Shown piece after piece: positions 10,771 through 22,600 of a DNA stretch of 64,000 bases. The stretch is taken from positions 70,046,890 to 70,110,889 of the forward strand of contig NC_134119.1 of NCBI RefSeq assembly GCF_040939455.1, given 5' to 3'. Position 1 is the stretch's first letter, and each line of letters starts with the position of its first letter. This DNA is from Microcebus murinus (lineage: Eukaryota; Chordata; Mammalia; Primates; Cheirogaleidae). A program made the translations under genes and the position numbers. Under the pieces are notes generated by a model, which made no database searches, was not told the DNA's origin, and saw only the letters and a list, made by a program, of their open reading frames with translations.

Positions 10771-11394
10771 AAAAGAAAAAGGGCTTAAACCAGAGTTCTA
10801 ATCAGGATCAGAGGTACAAACACTTCCCCAGGCCACACAGATTATTTAAAAAAAAAAAAAAAAGCAATGTTTCCAAGCCAGACAGTCTGGTCTCAGAGTC
10901 TGTTCTTAATCGATAGTCTTTACTATGTCAAAATATGGGGACATGCAGGGTGAAACATGATAAAATAATTCAAAAGAGACTCCTATATTGATCAATTATG
11001 ATGGAATTCCATGAACAGAGAAGACTGAGCAAATACGCTTTGTTCATGAAAAAATATACATACATTTCAGGTCAGAAAAGTGATGAGAAATTCCCATGGT
11101 CACCCAGGGAGTGAGTTGCTGAGACACAGTCAGAACCCACTTTGTTATTGTTCTTTCTTTGGTCCCTGCTTGGGACCATGAGGTCTCCCCTCTCCACAGG
11201 GATCTCATTCACATGATAATGGGTGGTCCCACCTTGCAGAGAAGGAATCTGGCAGAAACATGGATGTAGATGAAGTATGGTTTACAGGAGAGGGGAGCTA
11301 GTGGAGTTATTCTGTAGGAGGGTGTACTGGGAGACAACGCTGTGGATTTGATGGAAGCAGGCGGCCAGTACAAGGCATTCTCAACCTCTTGAAA
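10771..11394. other. No gene recognised
   Basis: Unique-looking sequence with an A-run at 10847-10863. No exon or repeat family was recognised. Confidence 0.5.
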
Positions 11395-11881
11395 GGAAGA
11401 AACTTTGGTAGCCAGCCTCCAAGAGGGCCCTCAATGATCTTTGCCTGCTGCTCTTCATACCCTGTGTAGTCTCTAGCCACACTGACTCAGGCAGAGCTGG
11501 TTTGTGACCAATAGAGTATGATAGTGTGTGACTTTAGCGGTCTGGTGACAAAAGACATTGCAGCTTCTGGATTACTTTGCATTACTCCTTCCAGGGAAGC
11601 CAGGCAGCATGTTCTAAAGACAATCAGCCCTATAGAGAAGCCCTATAGAATTTGGCCTCTTGCCAAACCATGGCCTACTCACCAACCGTGTAACTTGAGA
11701 CACCTGGAAGCAAATACTCTGGTCCCAGTAAAACTTTCAACTGACTAAAGCCCTGACACCTTGACTGTACCCAACTAAGCTGCTCCCAAATAACTCACAG
11801 ACAGTGAGAAATGATAAATGTTGTTGTTGTAAGCCATTATGTTTTGGTGTCATTTGTTATGCAACAATAGGTATCTAATAC
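11395..11881 (+). mobile_element. MaLR/ERVL-type LTR (MLT1-like)
   Basis: Contains ccaagagggccctcaatgat near the start and the typical 3' end: a aagccattatgttttggtgt block followed by ttatgcaacaataggtatct and aatacag. The 76-codon ORF inside it is a by-product. Confidence 0.65.
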
Positions 11882-12190
11882 AGGAAAGAAATTATGAGAG
11901 ACTACATTGGAAAATAAAACATAAATCCAATTGTCCCAACATATAATAGGAGTATTAAAATTAAGAAACATGAAAAAGAACTACTAAGTACAAGAAATAT
12001 TTTAATCATTCTTTTAAAATAACCATATAATATTAACAATTAATCATTTATATGCCATGAAGAAAACTTTAATAGTCTTCAAAGTAGAAATGTTATAGTT
12101 AGCATTCATTCACCACACTTTAGAGAAGATATTCCAAACAGGTTGAAGTAAATGTATTTTTTAAAGTTCCCCATAAGGTTCTACAGAAAA
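11882..12190. other. No gene recognised
   Basis: AT-rich sequence between an LTR and a SINE. Nothing identifiable was seen. Confidence 0.5.
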
Positions 12191-12330
12191 GCAGGGTATG
12201 GTAGCTCATTCAAGAGGCTGAGGCAAGAGGATTGCTTGAGCCCAGGAGTTAGAGGCTGCAGTGAGCTATGATTAATACCACTACACTCCAGCCAGGGTGA
12301 CAGAGCAAGACTTTGTCTCAAAAAAAAAAT
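12191..12330 (+). mobile_element. Truncated Alu-related monomer
   Basis: From agcagggtatggtagctcat through aggctgcagtgagctatgat to tctcaaaaaaaaaa. The first part of the arm is deleted. Confidence 0.75.
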
Positions 12331-12599
12331 AAAGTTCTACTGAAAAATAAAAGCAAACATTTATAATTTAAGAGTAGGAAAACTTTTAAGCAAAATATAA
12401 CAGGATAAAGGAAAAAGGCCCGATTTGTCTAGATACATTAAGAGAGCAATACAAAAGATCTATATGATAAAAACACTCAATTTGAGATTCTAGCCCAGAC
12501 ATTTCCCCTGACGGGATACTCAGTATTTCCACTTGTATGTCTAACAGACATTTCTAAATTATCACATTCCAAACAAAATAGTCAATTTTGTTTGATGTA

Positions 12600-12995
12600 T
12601 AGTCATTCATTGCTTAAAGATGGGGATAGGTTCTGAGAAATGTGTTAGGTGTTTTCATCACTGTGCAAACATGAGTGCACTTACACAGACCTAGTTGGTC
12701 TAGCCTATTTTACATCTAGGCTATATGGTACAGCCAATATGGTACAGCTCCTAGGCTACACCTGTATAGTTTGTTACTGTCCTGAATACTGTAGGCAATA
12801 GTAACACAATGGTAAAGTATTTGTGAATCTAGACATATCTAAACATAGAAAAGGTAATGTGCTGCAGTACTACTTTATGATGGCTATGACATCACAAGGG
12901 GATAGGGATTTTTCAGCCCCATTATAATCCCATGGGACCACTATCATATATGTGGTCCATCATTGACTAAAACATCATCATGCAGCACATGACTG
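12600..12995 (+). mobile_element. Tigger-like (Tc1/mariner) MITE
   Basis: Imperfect terminal inverted repeats (agtcattcattgcttaaaga at the left; the right end reads agtcatgtgctgcatgatga in reverse complement) lie between TA dinucleotides at 12598-12599 and 12996-12997. The interior (acctagttggtctagccta, cctaggctacacctg) matches the copy at 47424-48593, which is much longer and in the opposite direction. It is an internally deleted, non-autonomous copy. Confidence 0.75.
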
Positions 12996-13048
12996 TATTC
13001 CTCTTGGCTTTCCTATCTTGGTTAATGTTCCTGCTCTTCCAGTTATTT

Positions 13049-13380
13049 TTTTTTTTTTTTTTTTTTGAGACAGAGTCTCACTTTGTTGCCTAGGCTAGAG
13101 TGAGTGCCGTGGCGTCAGCCTGGCTCACAGCAACCTCAATCTCCTGGGCTCAGCGATCCTACTGCCTCAGCCTCCCGAGTAGCTGGGACTACAGGCATGC
13201 GCCACCATGCCCGGCTAATTTTTTGTATATATATATTTTACTTGGTCAATTAATTTCTTTCTATTTTTGGTAGAGACAGAGTCTCGCTCAGGCTGGTTTC
13301 GAACTCCTGACCTTGAGCGATCCGCCCGCCTCGGCCTCCCAAAGTGCTAGGATTACAGGCGTGAGCCACCGCGCCCGGCC
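13049..13380 (-). mobile_element. Full-length lemur-type Alu
   Basis: A complete dimer in reverse complement ending ccgcgcccggcc. The 14-bp target-site duplications tcttccagttattt lie at 13035-13048 and 13381-13394. Confidence 0.95.
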
Positions 13381-13399
13381 TCTTCCAGTTATTTAGCCC

Positions 13400-13540
13400 C
13401 AAATACCCTAGAGTCATCTTTGATTCCTTTTCCTTGCTACCCCATCCAGGAATTCAGCAAATCCTGCCAGCTCTACCTTTAAAATATATACAGAATATAA
13501 CCCTTTCTCACCTCCTCCTCTGGTACTGTCTTGTTCCTTG
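13400..13540 (+). mobile_element. Ancient LINE-like repeat (L2-type, probable)
   Basis: Contains tcatctttgattccttttcc, ttcagcaaatcctgccagc and ctacctttaaaatatataca, an order seen in ancient mammalian LINE 3' regions. The family assignment is tentative. Confidence 0.45.
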
Positions 13541-13559
13541 ATCAGGCCTGAGGCAGGCA

Positions 13560-14160
13560 TTCGGTGGAGGGGAGATCACTGGCCGAGGGCTGCTGTCTCT
13601 TCTGGGAAATGAAGTCCAAAGCCCAGCAGCTCTGATCAAGCAGAGTAGGCAGCCTAGTTCACCTGCCTGAAACCTGAGTTTCTGCATCTGCTCTGGTCAT
13701 ATAGGCCACCTACAGACAACCTGTCCCTGCACAGGGGCCTCGGGTCCTCGTCTCCAGCCTTGTTATGGCTTTGTGGTCTGGTCCAAAATTGTTCCCAGCT
13801 AAATAACTGAGCTGATGGATGCTCAAAGTCACCGAAGGCCTGGATGACTCAACCTATAGGACTGACCAAAGCCCCAATGTTAATTCCATCCTTTGTGTTC
13901 ATTTCTAGGAAATGTCCTCCAGACAGAAAAGGTCCACCCCAACACAAGACCGGAATGGCCCAGTGACCTCCTCGGGGGCACCCTTGCACTCTATCTCTCC
14001 TGGGTCCCAGCCCAGAGTCCAGGGCTCTTTGTTTGGTTCTGTTTCCATGGGGCCTCATGGCCTCTATGACATCATGATGCAAACATCTTCTGTCTACAAC
14101 CATGATTTCTCCAAGGTTCCACCACAGTAGCTCACCCACCACTCCAAAGGCAGAGGTAGC
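13560..14160 (+). other. Unrecognised segment with promoter-like and exon-like signals
   Basis: CTTCTGGGAAATGAAGT at 13599-13615 is a near match, in reverse complement, to the ZNF143/THAP11 promoter motif (ACTACATTTCCCAGAAG type). Further right, a pyrimidine tract ending in catttctag (13901-13909) precedes gaaATGTCCTCC, which opens a 72-codon frame (13912-14130) rich in Ser, Pro and Gln. I do not recognise the peptide. This could be a relic of a small exon or retrocopy, or chance. The minus-strand 97-codon frame over it looks like a shadow. Confidence 0.3.
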
Positions 14161-14164
14161 ATTT

Positions 14165-14310
14165 TCCTCACAGGTTCTGAGGTCTGGTTTGGTGGAAATA
14201 CCAATTCATCCACTCCACCAGCTGTGTGTCATTTAAGCTCTTTCCATCTCATTTTCCTCATACAAAATGAGGAAAATGATACCTATCTTATAGGTTTAGG
14301 AGATGTGAAG
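14165..14310 (+). mobile_element. MIR fragment
   Basis: The 3' half of MIR is visible: aagctctttccatctcattt, tcatacaaaatgaggaaaat, gatacctatcttataggttt. Confidence 0.65.
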
Positions 14311-15049
14311 AACAAAGCACAGCTTTTAATAAGATTGATTTGGAAATGTCAAAATCAGACATTTTTTTCAATGACCAGGGAGTCTGAAGAATTAAAGAGG
14401 AAAGAAGAAAACAATTTTTTTTAAAACCAAAGGGACAGGATCCTGAGAGTTCAATTAGATAGAACATGACATTTGTTCTCTCTTCGTTCCCTCCTTCCTT
14501 ACACCTTCATTCAAACTTGCTTAAGCCAGCGCCAGGACTAGGATGAGGCACTACAATGACACAGTAGTCAAAACATATAATAGTTTAATGCAAAAATTCT
14601 TAAAATCAAAATTAATACCAAAAATCCATGAGGAAGAAAACATCAACATTTTAAATAAAGACAAGATCTGATTACTGTATTAAACCAAGAAGTAAGTGAG
14701 CATAGAGATTGAATTTTACATCTTAAGAACCTGCAATTCCAGGTAGACAGAATCACAAATTCATCCTACTTGGTCTAACTCATGGTTCAGTGTTGCCCTC
14801 CACTTCCTCACACCTGTTGGGAGCTCAGAAAGAAAGGCAGGCTCAGTGGATAGATTCTGGTTCCCTTGGACATTCCTTTGCTAGGGTGTGTGTGAGGAAA
14901 AGAAGAGGTTTCAAATCAATAGAGTGATACTGGAAGCTACCAACCAGACAACTCTTTGGTGATTCTCTCTTTCCTCATTCTTCTCAGGATTTGGCCCCTT
15001 TCTAGTAAGAGAAAGTTATGGGAAGGAAAAAAAAATGGCCTCTTTAGTA
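14311..15049. other. No gene recognised
   Basis: Unique-looking sequence with a polypurine stretch near 14380-14425. No family or exon was recognised. Confidence 0.5.
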
Positions 15050-15063
15050 CTGATGCAGTTCTT

Positions 15064-15413
15064 TTTTATAATTATTATTTACTTATTTATTTATTTTGAG
15101 ACAGAGTCTCACTCTGTTGCCTGGCTAGAGTGCCGTGGCATCACCATAGTTCACAGCAACCTCAAACTCCTGGGCTCAAGTGATCCTCCTGCCTCAGCCT
15201 CCCGAGTAGCTGGGACTACAGGCATGTGCCACCATGCCCACCTCATTTTTTTTCTAAATATTTTTAGTTGTCCAGCTAATTTCTTTCTATTTGTAGTAGA
15301 GAGGGGGTCTCGCTCTTGCTCAGGCTGGTCTCGAACCCCTGAGCTCAAGCAATCCGCCTGCCTTGGCCCCCCAGAGTGCTAGGATTACAGGCTTGAGCCA
15401 CCAAGCCTGGCCT
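15064..15413 (-). mobile_element. Full-length Alu
   Basis: A complete dimer in reverse complement with a (TTTA)n-type tail. The 14-bp duplications ctgatgcagttctt lie at 15050-15063 and 15414-15427. Confidence 0.93.
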
Positions 15414-15454
15414 CTGATGCAGTTCTTGATCTTTTTCTATGAAGGACTCTTTCC

Positions 15455-15851
15455 TTAGTCTACTTTCTGCCTTTATAATAGAATACCTAAGATTGGGAAA
15501 TTTACAAAGGACAGAAATTTATTTCTCACATTTCTGCAGGCTATGAAGTCTAAGATCAAACACTGGCAGATTCACTGTCTGGTGAAGGTCCAGTCTCTGC
15601 CTCCAAGATGGTGCCTCACACACTGCATCCTCTGGAAAAGAAGAATGCTCTGGCCTCACGTGGTGGAAGGTGGAAGGGCAGAAAGGGACAAACTCTATCA
15701 AGCCTTTTTATAAGGGAATCCAATCCCATTCACAAGGGGAGGAGCCCTCATCACCAAATCACCTCTTAAAAGCCCCATCTCTTAATACTGTCACATTGGC
15801 AATTAAGTTTCAACACCTGAATTTTTGAGGGGACATACTCAAACCATATCA
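15455..15851 (-). mobile_element. MaLR LTR (MST/MLT-like)
   Basis: In reverse complement it starts tgatatggtttgagtatgtc and contains gtgttgaaacttaattgcca and gtgatttggtgatgagggct, the MaLR LTR layout. On the plus strand it reads to accatatcaa at about 15851. Confidence 0.75.
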
Positions 15852-16540
15852 ACTGTCAAAAAAAGGTCTCAATTTTTCATGCCTAGAGTGCAACCTGATA
15901 ACGCCATGTCTCTGCTACCTCTACGGACTACGTGGCCTTCGCTTTGCACCTTGCAAATCTATGTGGCTGCATTTGTGGTAGCTGGGGCCACTTGTGGCCG
16001 GTGCCACCTCAGAATGCCCTGGGCACAATGGCAGAAGGAAGGACTCAGCAGGCGCATGAGAGGGAACCGCAGCTGAGCAGCGCGCAACGAATGGCAGGTT
16101 TTCCATAGATGCCCACTGTCAGGTTGTGTGGGCTGAGCCCCTGGGCCACCTGGGGTGGGGTAGGCAAGGAGAAGCTCCTTACTGGACTTAGCCCCAGTGG
16201 ATGGACAGGAAACTGCTGGTCATGCCGGCCACCCTCACTATTTGCTTCTGCAACCCCACTCCCTCCATCTCTTGGCAGCAGAACTGCAGGGAGTTCCATG
16301 GAGAGCATCAGGAGCATTGGGTCAGGGCATCAAGACCAGCTAGTCTTCTCTCCATGCTGGGTTCTGCCATTCCCCAGAGCACAACTAGAGAGACAGCCTG
16401 GAATTCCAGAACAAGGAGCTGTAGAGAGTGACTTCATAGGAAGGGCTGCTTTGGAGGTTTCGATTGCAACAGACAACTTTCTGGGGCCCACATGCTTCTC
16501 CATCTTACAATGACATGTTGGGCCTGCATAAGCTGTAACC
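15852..16540. other. Segment upstream of the EPB41L2 retrocopy
   Basis: Moderately GC-rich, with several overlapping open frames of 60-134 codons on both strands and no recognised protein. The right end could be 5' UTR of the retrocopy. I cannot set the junction. Confidence 0.4.
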
Positions 16541-18725
16541 ATAACTACTAAAGAAGGCTCTGCATCTGAAGTGAAGGAGGACTCCGACCAGTTAGCAGAC
16601 GTAATCAAGGAGCAATCTAAAGTAGCAGCAAACCAGCAGAATCAGCCATCTGATCCTGAGGAAAAAGGTTCCCAGCCATCTTCTGCAGCTTAAAGCCAAA
16701 GTAATGTACAATGCCAGAAGAGACAGAAGGAGCCATCTAAGAGAAGGGGTATTTCTCAGTTCATACCCCCATGGCTAAAGAAACAAAAGTCACTTATTAG
16801 TGGCCAAAGATGGAGGAGATAAGAAAGAGCCTACCCATGCCGTCGTGGAAGAACAGGCCTTAGACAAAGAGGAACCTCCTCCGGAAGAAAAGAGACAGGC
16901 CAAGGGTGATGCTGAAGAAGTGGCTCAGAGGAAGCCAACTGGAGATTAAGGTTGAAGTCAAAGAAGAAAAACCTTCTGCGAGCAGAGCTGAGAGACAACC
17001 TGCTGAATTAGTAAGTAAGTAAGGAGAGAGGAAAGGAAATACAGAAAGACAAATCAGAAGGAACAGCAGCAAAATGAGAGACCAAGAAAGTACAGACCAA
17101 TGAGCTAAATGCAGAGAAGGCCTCTTAAAAAGCCACAAAGAAGACCAAAACTGTCCAGTGTAAAGTGATCCTCTTAGATGGCACCGAATATAGCAGTGAC
17201 TGCCACATACAGCTGATAAGGGACAAATGTTATTTGACAAAGTGTGTGAACACCTCAATCTCGAGAAGGATCGCTTTGGACTTATGTTTCAGGAAAACCC
17301 TGAGAGGGGAAAAAACTCCCACATGCACAAAATAAATAAAGGTAACCAGCCAGAGAAGATTTTGCAGTTGTCTCTTAATCTTCCCTGGCTGTTCACTTTT
17401 ACTGTTTCCCCAAAAATAAGACCTGCCGATAAAATAAGCCCTAGCAGGATTTCTAAGCATTTGAGTAATGTAAGCCCCACCCCGAAAATAAGACCTAGTG
17501 GTGGGCGTGGCTACACAGTGAACAACCATGCATTTTATCGAAGAGCAGTAAAGAAGAGGTGCAGCCCTTCTCATCTGCCCCATGAGAGCTCTATGGCTCG
17601 ACATGAGAGATTGGGGCCGATGGTTCTAAATGAAATAGAGTTGCAAGAAATTCAGGATGGAATTCGAGGTTTGGAGAGTTATGATGATGTTCCAGAAAAA
17701 GACGACTTCACTATATTTGAATAAATGTAGATTGTTGTACTGTACTTAAAAAAAATAATATATCCCCTGAAAATAAGCCCTAGCGTGTCTTCTTGAGGAA
17801 AAATAAATATGAGACCCTGTCTTATTTTCGGGGAAACATGATATGAAGTTTTATCCTCCTGATCCTTTTCAATTGACTGAAAATATCACCAGATACTTGT
17901 TGTGCCTTCAGCTGCAGTGGGACATTTCTTCTGGCCACCTGCCCTGCTCAATTGTTTCATGCCCTCCTGGGATCCTACACACTGCAGGCTGAACTTGGAG
18001 ACTATGAAAAAGAAGTTCATGGCAGTGTTGACCTCAGTGAATACCTGTTTGCCCCCAGACTAAAGAGCTGGAAGAGGTGGTGGCAGAGCAGTACAAAAAC
18101 CATAGCGGTTTGTCTACAGCACAAGCTGATTATTAGTTCATAGACGAAGCAAAGGGACTTGCCATGTATGGTGTTGACCTACATGATGCCAAGGACTGTG
18201 AGGGTGTGGACATCAAGCTGGGCATGTGTGTTGACAGTTTCCTCATTTACAAAGACAGGCTGGGACTCAATCATTTTGCTTGGACAAAAATCTTGAAAAT
18301 TTCCTATAAGCTCAGTAGATTTAGGCCTACAGAGATGGAACAGTTTGAGAGCACCACTGAATTCAAACTGCCAACCACTGGGCAGCGAAAAGGCTATGGA
18401 AAGTGTAGGTCACCTTCTACAGGCTTGAACAGCCAACCAAAGGCCAAGTTCCTGACCTTGGGGTCCAAATTCTGCTACAGCGGCCGCACCCAAGCACAGA
18501 CTCACCAGGCAAGCACCCTCACAGATAGGCCAGCACCACACTTTGAGCATGCGTCTAGTAAACAGGTCTCCAGGAGTCTTGATGGAGCTCCAATTGGTGC
18601 TGTGGACCACAGTCTTATGAAGGATTCTCCTGTCTCTGCTGGGGAGATTTCAGCATATGGCCCTGAGTTGTCAGCATTGCTGTGGTACAGGATGGGAATG
18701 GCAGGAGACAAGTGAGAAATGTGAG
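16541..18725 (+). pseudogene. EPB41L2 (pseudogene): Processed pseudogene of EPB41L2 (protein 4.1G), 3' truncated
   Basis: Intronless sequence that translates, with breaks, like erythrocyte membrane protein 4.1-like 2. The N-terminal unique region (QPSDPEEKGSQPSS at about 16640) is followed by FISRFIPPW-type sequence, the KTVQCKVILLDGTEY start of the FERM domain (about 17150), [29 protein letters not shown] (about 18163), [12 protein letters not shown], and the FERM-adjacent [14 protein letters not shown] and [10 protein letters not shown] motifs. The start codon is ATA instead of ATG, and stops and frameshifts occur throughout (for example after SQPSSAA). Homology ends near GEISAYGP, short of the spectrin-actin binding and C-terminal domains, so the copy is 3' truncated. 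A transposon at 17403-17838 splits it inside the FERM domain. It cannot encode a membrane-cytoskeleton linker. Confidence 0.9.
17403..17838 (+). mobile_element. TIR transposon inserted in the EPB41L2 pseudogene
   Basis: The ends are TGTTTCCCCAAAAATAAGAC (left) and TGTTTCCCCGAAAATAAGAC (right, reverse complement), a near-perfect terminal inverted repeat. Subterminal copies of ccccgaaaataagacc and aaaataagccctag recur inside both ends. A conserved-looking open tail ends SYDDVPEKDDFTIFE and stops about 115 bp before the right end, which suggests the 3' end of a transposase gene in a deletion derivative. EPB41L2 similarity (PWLFTF ... KFYPPDP) resumes directly on the other side. The target-site duplication is not clear and I do not know the family name. 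Confidence 0.8.
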
Positions 18726-18776
18726 TCTCCTGCCTGTTATTTGGAGAACTATGTTTATTCAATAAATTACATAGAA

Positions 18777-19102
18777 TTTTTTTTTTTTTTTAGACAGTCT
18801 CACTCTGTTGCCCGGGTTAGAGTGCCATGGTGTCAGCCTAGCTCATAACAATCTCAAAATCCTGGGCTCAAGCAATCCTGCTGCCTCAGCCTCCCGAGTA
18901 ACTGGGACTACAGGCATGCATCACCATGCCAAGCTAATTTTTTCTATATATTTTTAGCTATTCAAGTAATTTCTTTCTATTTTTAGTAGAGACGGGGTCT
19001 TGCTCTTGCTCAGGCTGGTCTCGAACTCCTGAGTTCAAACAATCCACCTGCCTTGGCCTCCTAGAGTGCTAGGATTACAGGAGTGAGCCACTGTGCCCAG
19101 CC
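18777..19102 (-). mobile_element. Full-length Alu
   Basis: A dimer in reverse complement flanked by aataaattacatagaa at 18761-18776 and 19108-19123. The duplication probably extends a few bases further left with one mismatch. Confidence 0.9.
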
Positions 19103-19123
19103 TATTTAATAAATTACATAGAA

Positions 19124-20214
19124 ATTTTTAGCCCTTCCAAATACTTAATTGTTCAAAAATTAGGACACTCATAAAAATTAATTAAATCCTACAACCCAGA
19201 GATAACTACAGTTAACATTTTTGGGGGAAAACTATCAATTTTTTTGTATTCACATGCCTATAACTGTATTTATATGCCTTTTAATATTCCCTTTAAATAT
19301 TATATGCCTTTTAATATTCCCTTTAAAAAATGCCATCATATACAGCATACTCTTTAGCAACCTGTTTTTTATGTAATTCTAACTAAAGAAATTTCTGCCA
19401 TTAGATTAACTTCTATAGTTTAAATCTCATGATTACATATGAAGCCATTATATAGATATTCCCTTTTACTGTCTAGATTTATACTTTGTAACTATGAACA
19501 GCCTAGTCACACACTATCTTCATTGTCTTGGTTGACTTTCACTCCTTCCTCCAACCTCCCAGGTCTCTTGATGAGTAAAAATTGGGAGGTATAAACTGAT
19601 AGATGGCCCCAACTAACTTCCATTTGTTTCTCCATGCAAGATTTTCCATTTCTAATCCAGATGCAGTTTCCTTATCAGAACGTAATGAATAGCATGAAAA
19701 ATGGAGAGAATGATAAAAAGAGGGGGAATGTGTTTGGATATCATTGCGTGGTAAAGCATGAGTAAGCATCATGTGTTTTTCAAGGAGTAGCAATGATGTT
19801 CAATGGTGTCACATGATGCAAGCACTTGGAGAGGCCTGAGTTTTATGTAGAAGAGTACTACATTCTATATTTTAAAGGAACCACTCTGCTTTCTTGAATA
19901 TAGACTATAGAAGAACAAGGGTAGAGGAAGGAAATCCATTAAAATGCTATTGCATTAATTCAGGTGAGAGATTACAGTGGCTTATAGCAAACTGGTAGCA
20001 CTGGAAGTAGCAGGAAGTAGTCAGATTCCGTATATACTTTGAGGGAAGAGACGACAAGATGTCCTCATTGCACATGAGATGTGTCACAAAGCCAAGCACC
20101 TGGAAGGAAGTAGTCATCAGCTGACATGGGAAGGCTTTGGGTATAATGTTGAGACAAGAAGATCAAAATTTTAATTTTGGACATATTAATGAATTTTGTT
20201 TTCTTTCTTTCCTT
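19124..20214. other. No gene; ancient repeat likely at 19855-20180
   Basis: AT-rich sequence with a local direct repeat (tatatgccttttaatattcc at about 19271 and 19301). The stretch 19855-20180 (ccactctgctttcttgaata, attcaggtgagagattacag, tttaattttggacatatt) follows the order of a known ancient mammalian interspersed repeat. Its family is not certain. Confidence 0.5.
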
Positions 20215-20960
20215 TTTATCTTTTTATTTTAAAATAATTTTAAATTTCAGGAATGTTGCAAGAATAATACAAAGACCTCTCATATATCTTTCTCCTAATC
20301 ACCAAATGTTAACATTTTGCCATATTTTCTTTATCACACTCTATATAAGCTTATCACCATTATTTCTGCAGAACCACTTGAGAGCAAGCTGTTAGACACT
20401 ATGACTCTACACCCCTAAATACCTCAGTGTAAATTTCCTGAACATAACCACAGTACAACTATCAAATTCCCTGATATAATAATATTGTTATCTAATATAT
20501 AATCCATATTCCACCTTTCTTGCCACTTATCCCAATAATGTCTGTTGTAACACATTTTTTTCCTGATTCAGGATCAAGTCCAGGAGAGTGTATTGCATTT
20601 AGTCTTCTTTAATCTAAATCAGATTAGACCTTTATTTTGATTAGCAGTGACATTTTAAAAGAGTACAGGTTGATCGTTTTGTAGAATATCCCTTTAAAAG
20701 CTTAAGGTAACCTAATGAATATTGTCAGGTTATATATCTTTGGCAGGAATACGACACAGAAATGCTGTATCCATCCCAACGTATTACACCCAAAGACACG
20801 TGATGTGTTTGTACAATCAGTGATGTTTACTGTGATCCTTTAGGGTGTTATTCTTCTGGGCTTCATCACTCTAAAGTGACCATTTTTGTCTTTGTAACTA
20901 GTAAGTTACCTGTGGGGAGATAATTTGAGGCTACAAAGATATCCTGTTCACCGTCAGTCT
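20215..20960. mobile_element. Old L1 fragment (probable)
   Basis: Phrases such as aggaatgttgcaagaataat, tcctgaacataaccacagta, tctttggcaggaatacgaca and acgtgatgtgtttgtacaatc follow the order of an old, non-coding L1 part. No open frame is present. Confidence 0.5.
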
Positions 20961-21248
20961 TCACCAATAGTTTTAGAATCAAGGAGATTTCTTCTGCCTG
21001 AATCAATTACAACCATGATGGTTGAAAGATAGTTATTTTTTTTTTTTTTACTCTATAATTCCGTCTACATTTAGTAGTTGGAATTCCTTGTTAACATAAA
21101 CTAGCTAGGGGTCTACCATGAATCACCTTGTTAGCATGAACTATCAAGCCTGGTCCCATGAATAACAGACACTCCTACTACTCAGGAAATCCCACCAGTT
21201 TAGACAATAATTCCCAGAAACTGAAGGCAAACACCAGCCAACTTCTTT

Positions 21249-21580
21249 TTATTTATTTATTTTTTTTGAGACAGTCTCACTCTGTTGCCAGGGCAAGAGT
21301 GCGGTGGCATCAGCCTAGCTCACAGCAACCTCAAACTCCTGGGCTCAAGCAATCCTCCTGCCTCAGCCTCTCGAGCACCTGGGACTACAGGCATGTGTCA
21401 TCATGCCCGGCTAATTTTTTCCCATATATTTGTAGTTGGCTGATTAATTTCTTTCTATTTTCAGTAAAGACAGGGTCTTGCTCTTGCTCAGGCTGGTTTT
21501 GAACTCCTAAGCTCAAACGATCCACCCCCCTTGGCCTCCCAGAGTGCTAGGATTACAGGCGTGAGCCACCACACCCGGCC
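21249..21580 (-). mobile_element. Full-length Alu
   Basis: A reverse-complement dimer. The target duplications cagccaacttcttt lie at 21235-21248 and 21581-21594. Confidence 0.93.
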
Positions 21581-21597
21581 CAGCCAACTTCTTTATA

Positions 21598-21676
21598 CAG
21601 ATGGTCTCAAGCAATTCTCCTGCTTCAGCCTCCCGAAGTGCTGGATTACAGGTGTGAACCACCATGCCTGGCCGGA
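21598..21676 (-). mobile_element. Alu right-end fragment
   Basis: ggtctcaagcaattctcctg through attacaggtgtgaaccacca to atgcctggcc is an older partial Alu into whose edge the Alu at 21249-21580 inserted. Confidence 0.7.
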
Positions 21677-22600
21677 ACAAAATTTGATTTACGCTATGAT
21701 TAGAAATACTTAAATGTGTTAACATATTCTAGTAAAAATATATAAATCAGTATCTCAGACACTTTTAGTCTATTTATTGAATAATTTATTTTCTTATTGC
21801 TAAACAACATACATGTGATTATGTTGCTTTTATAACTTTTTTTATAAATGGAATTTTCTTTTCTTGTATCTCAGAGGAAGAAATCCTTCCACTTGAGCCT
21901 CCATCAAACTGATTTCTGTTCATCCTGTTCTACTGAAACTTAAGATTCCTATTCCTAACTAAAAATGCCTTTTCTAGGTTGTCATTTTCCTCTAACTCTA
22001 TGAATCCTGTGGCATTACTAATTATTTTCTTCTCCATGAGAACAAGGTTGTAGCTCCTCAGGGAAAACAAGATTTCCCATGCAAAGCCTTCCTTTTAATA
22101 TGGACCTCTCACCACAGCACCAAATTGTCACTTCATTTCTATCACCTAGGGCTGTTTCTCATATTCTAATATATTAATTCACAAATGATTTAGAAATGTA
22201 AAGAGCAAATAAGAAACTTTGTTTAAGGGTTGAAACCCTGCCCCTTAGTCATTAGGGAAGAGAAACCACTGCATAACCAGAGGATAGTCATCTGGAGAAA
22301 GGGGAAGATATAGTTTCAGATAAAGGTCAATGGAGCTGCCTAGTACCAGCCTCAAATCTCAAATATTTCTTTGTGACCAGGAGGCATAACACCTCAGGAG
22401 CCCCTTGAAATTTTACCATTAAGAAATTAAATCATTCCTGGACAGTAATTATATTTTCAACCAATGTGTTAAGATGCCTGCATCCAGTGAGCCAAATTCC
22501 TGTAGGTTTCCAATATCACATCCTAATACACTTCCTTCTATGCTGGCTTCAACCAACCCCATTCTTTCTTAGAGAAATAAAGGCCACATTCTTGAATGTC
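21677..22600. other. No gene recognised
   Basis: AT-rich sequence without recognised exons. The right edge is the L1 integration site. Confidence 0.5.

Noticed and set aside
16109..16513. 134-codon ORF upstream of the EPB41L2 retrocopy
   Set aside because: Several frames are open on both strands and no family similarity or start context was found.
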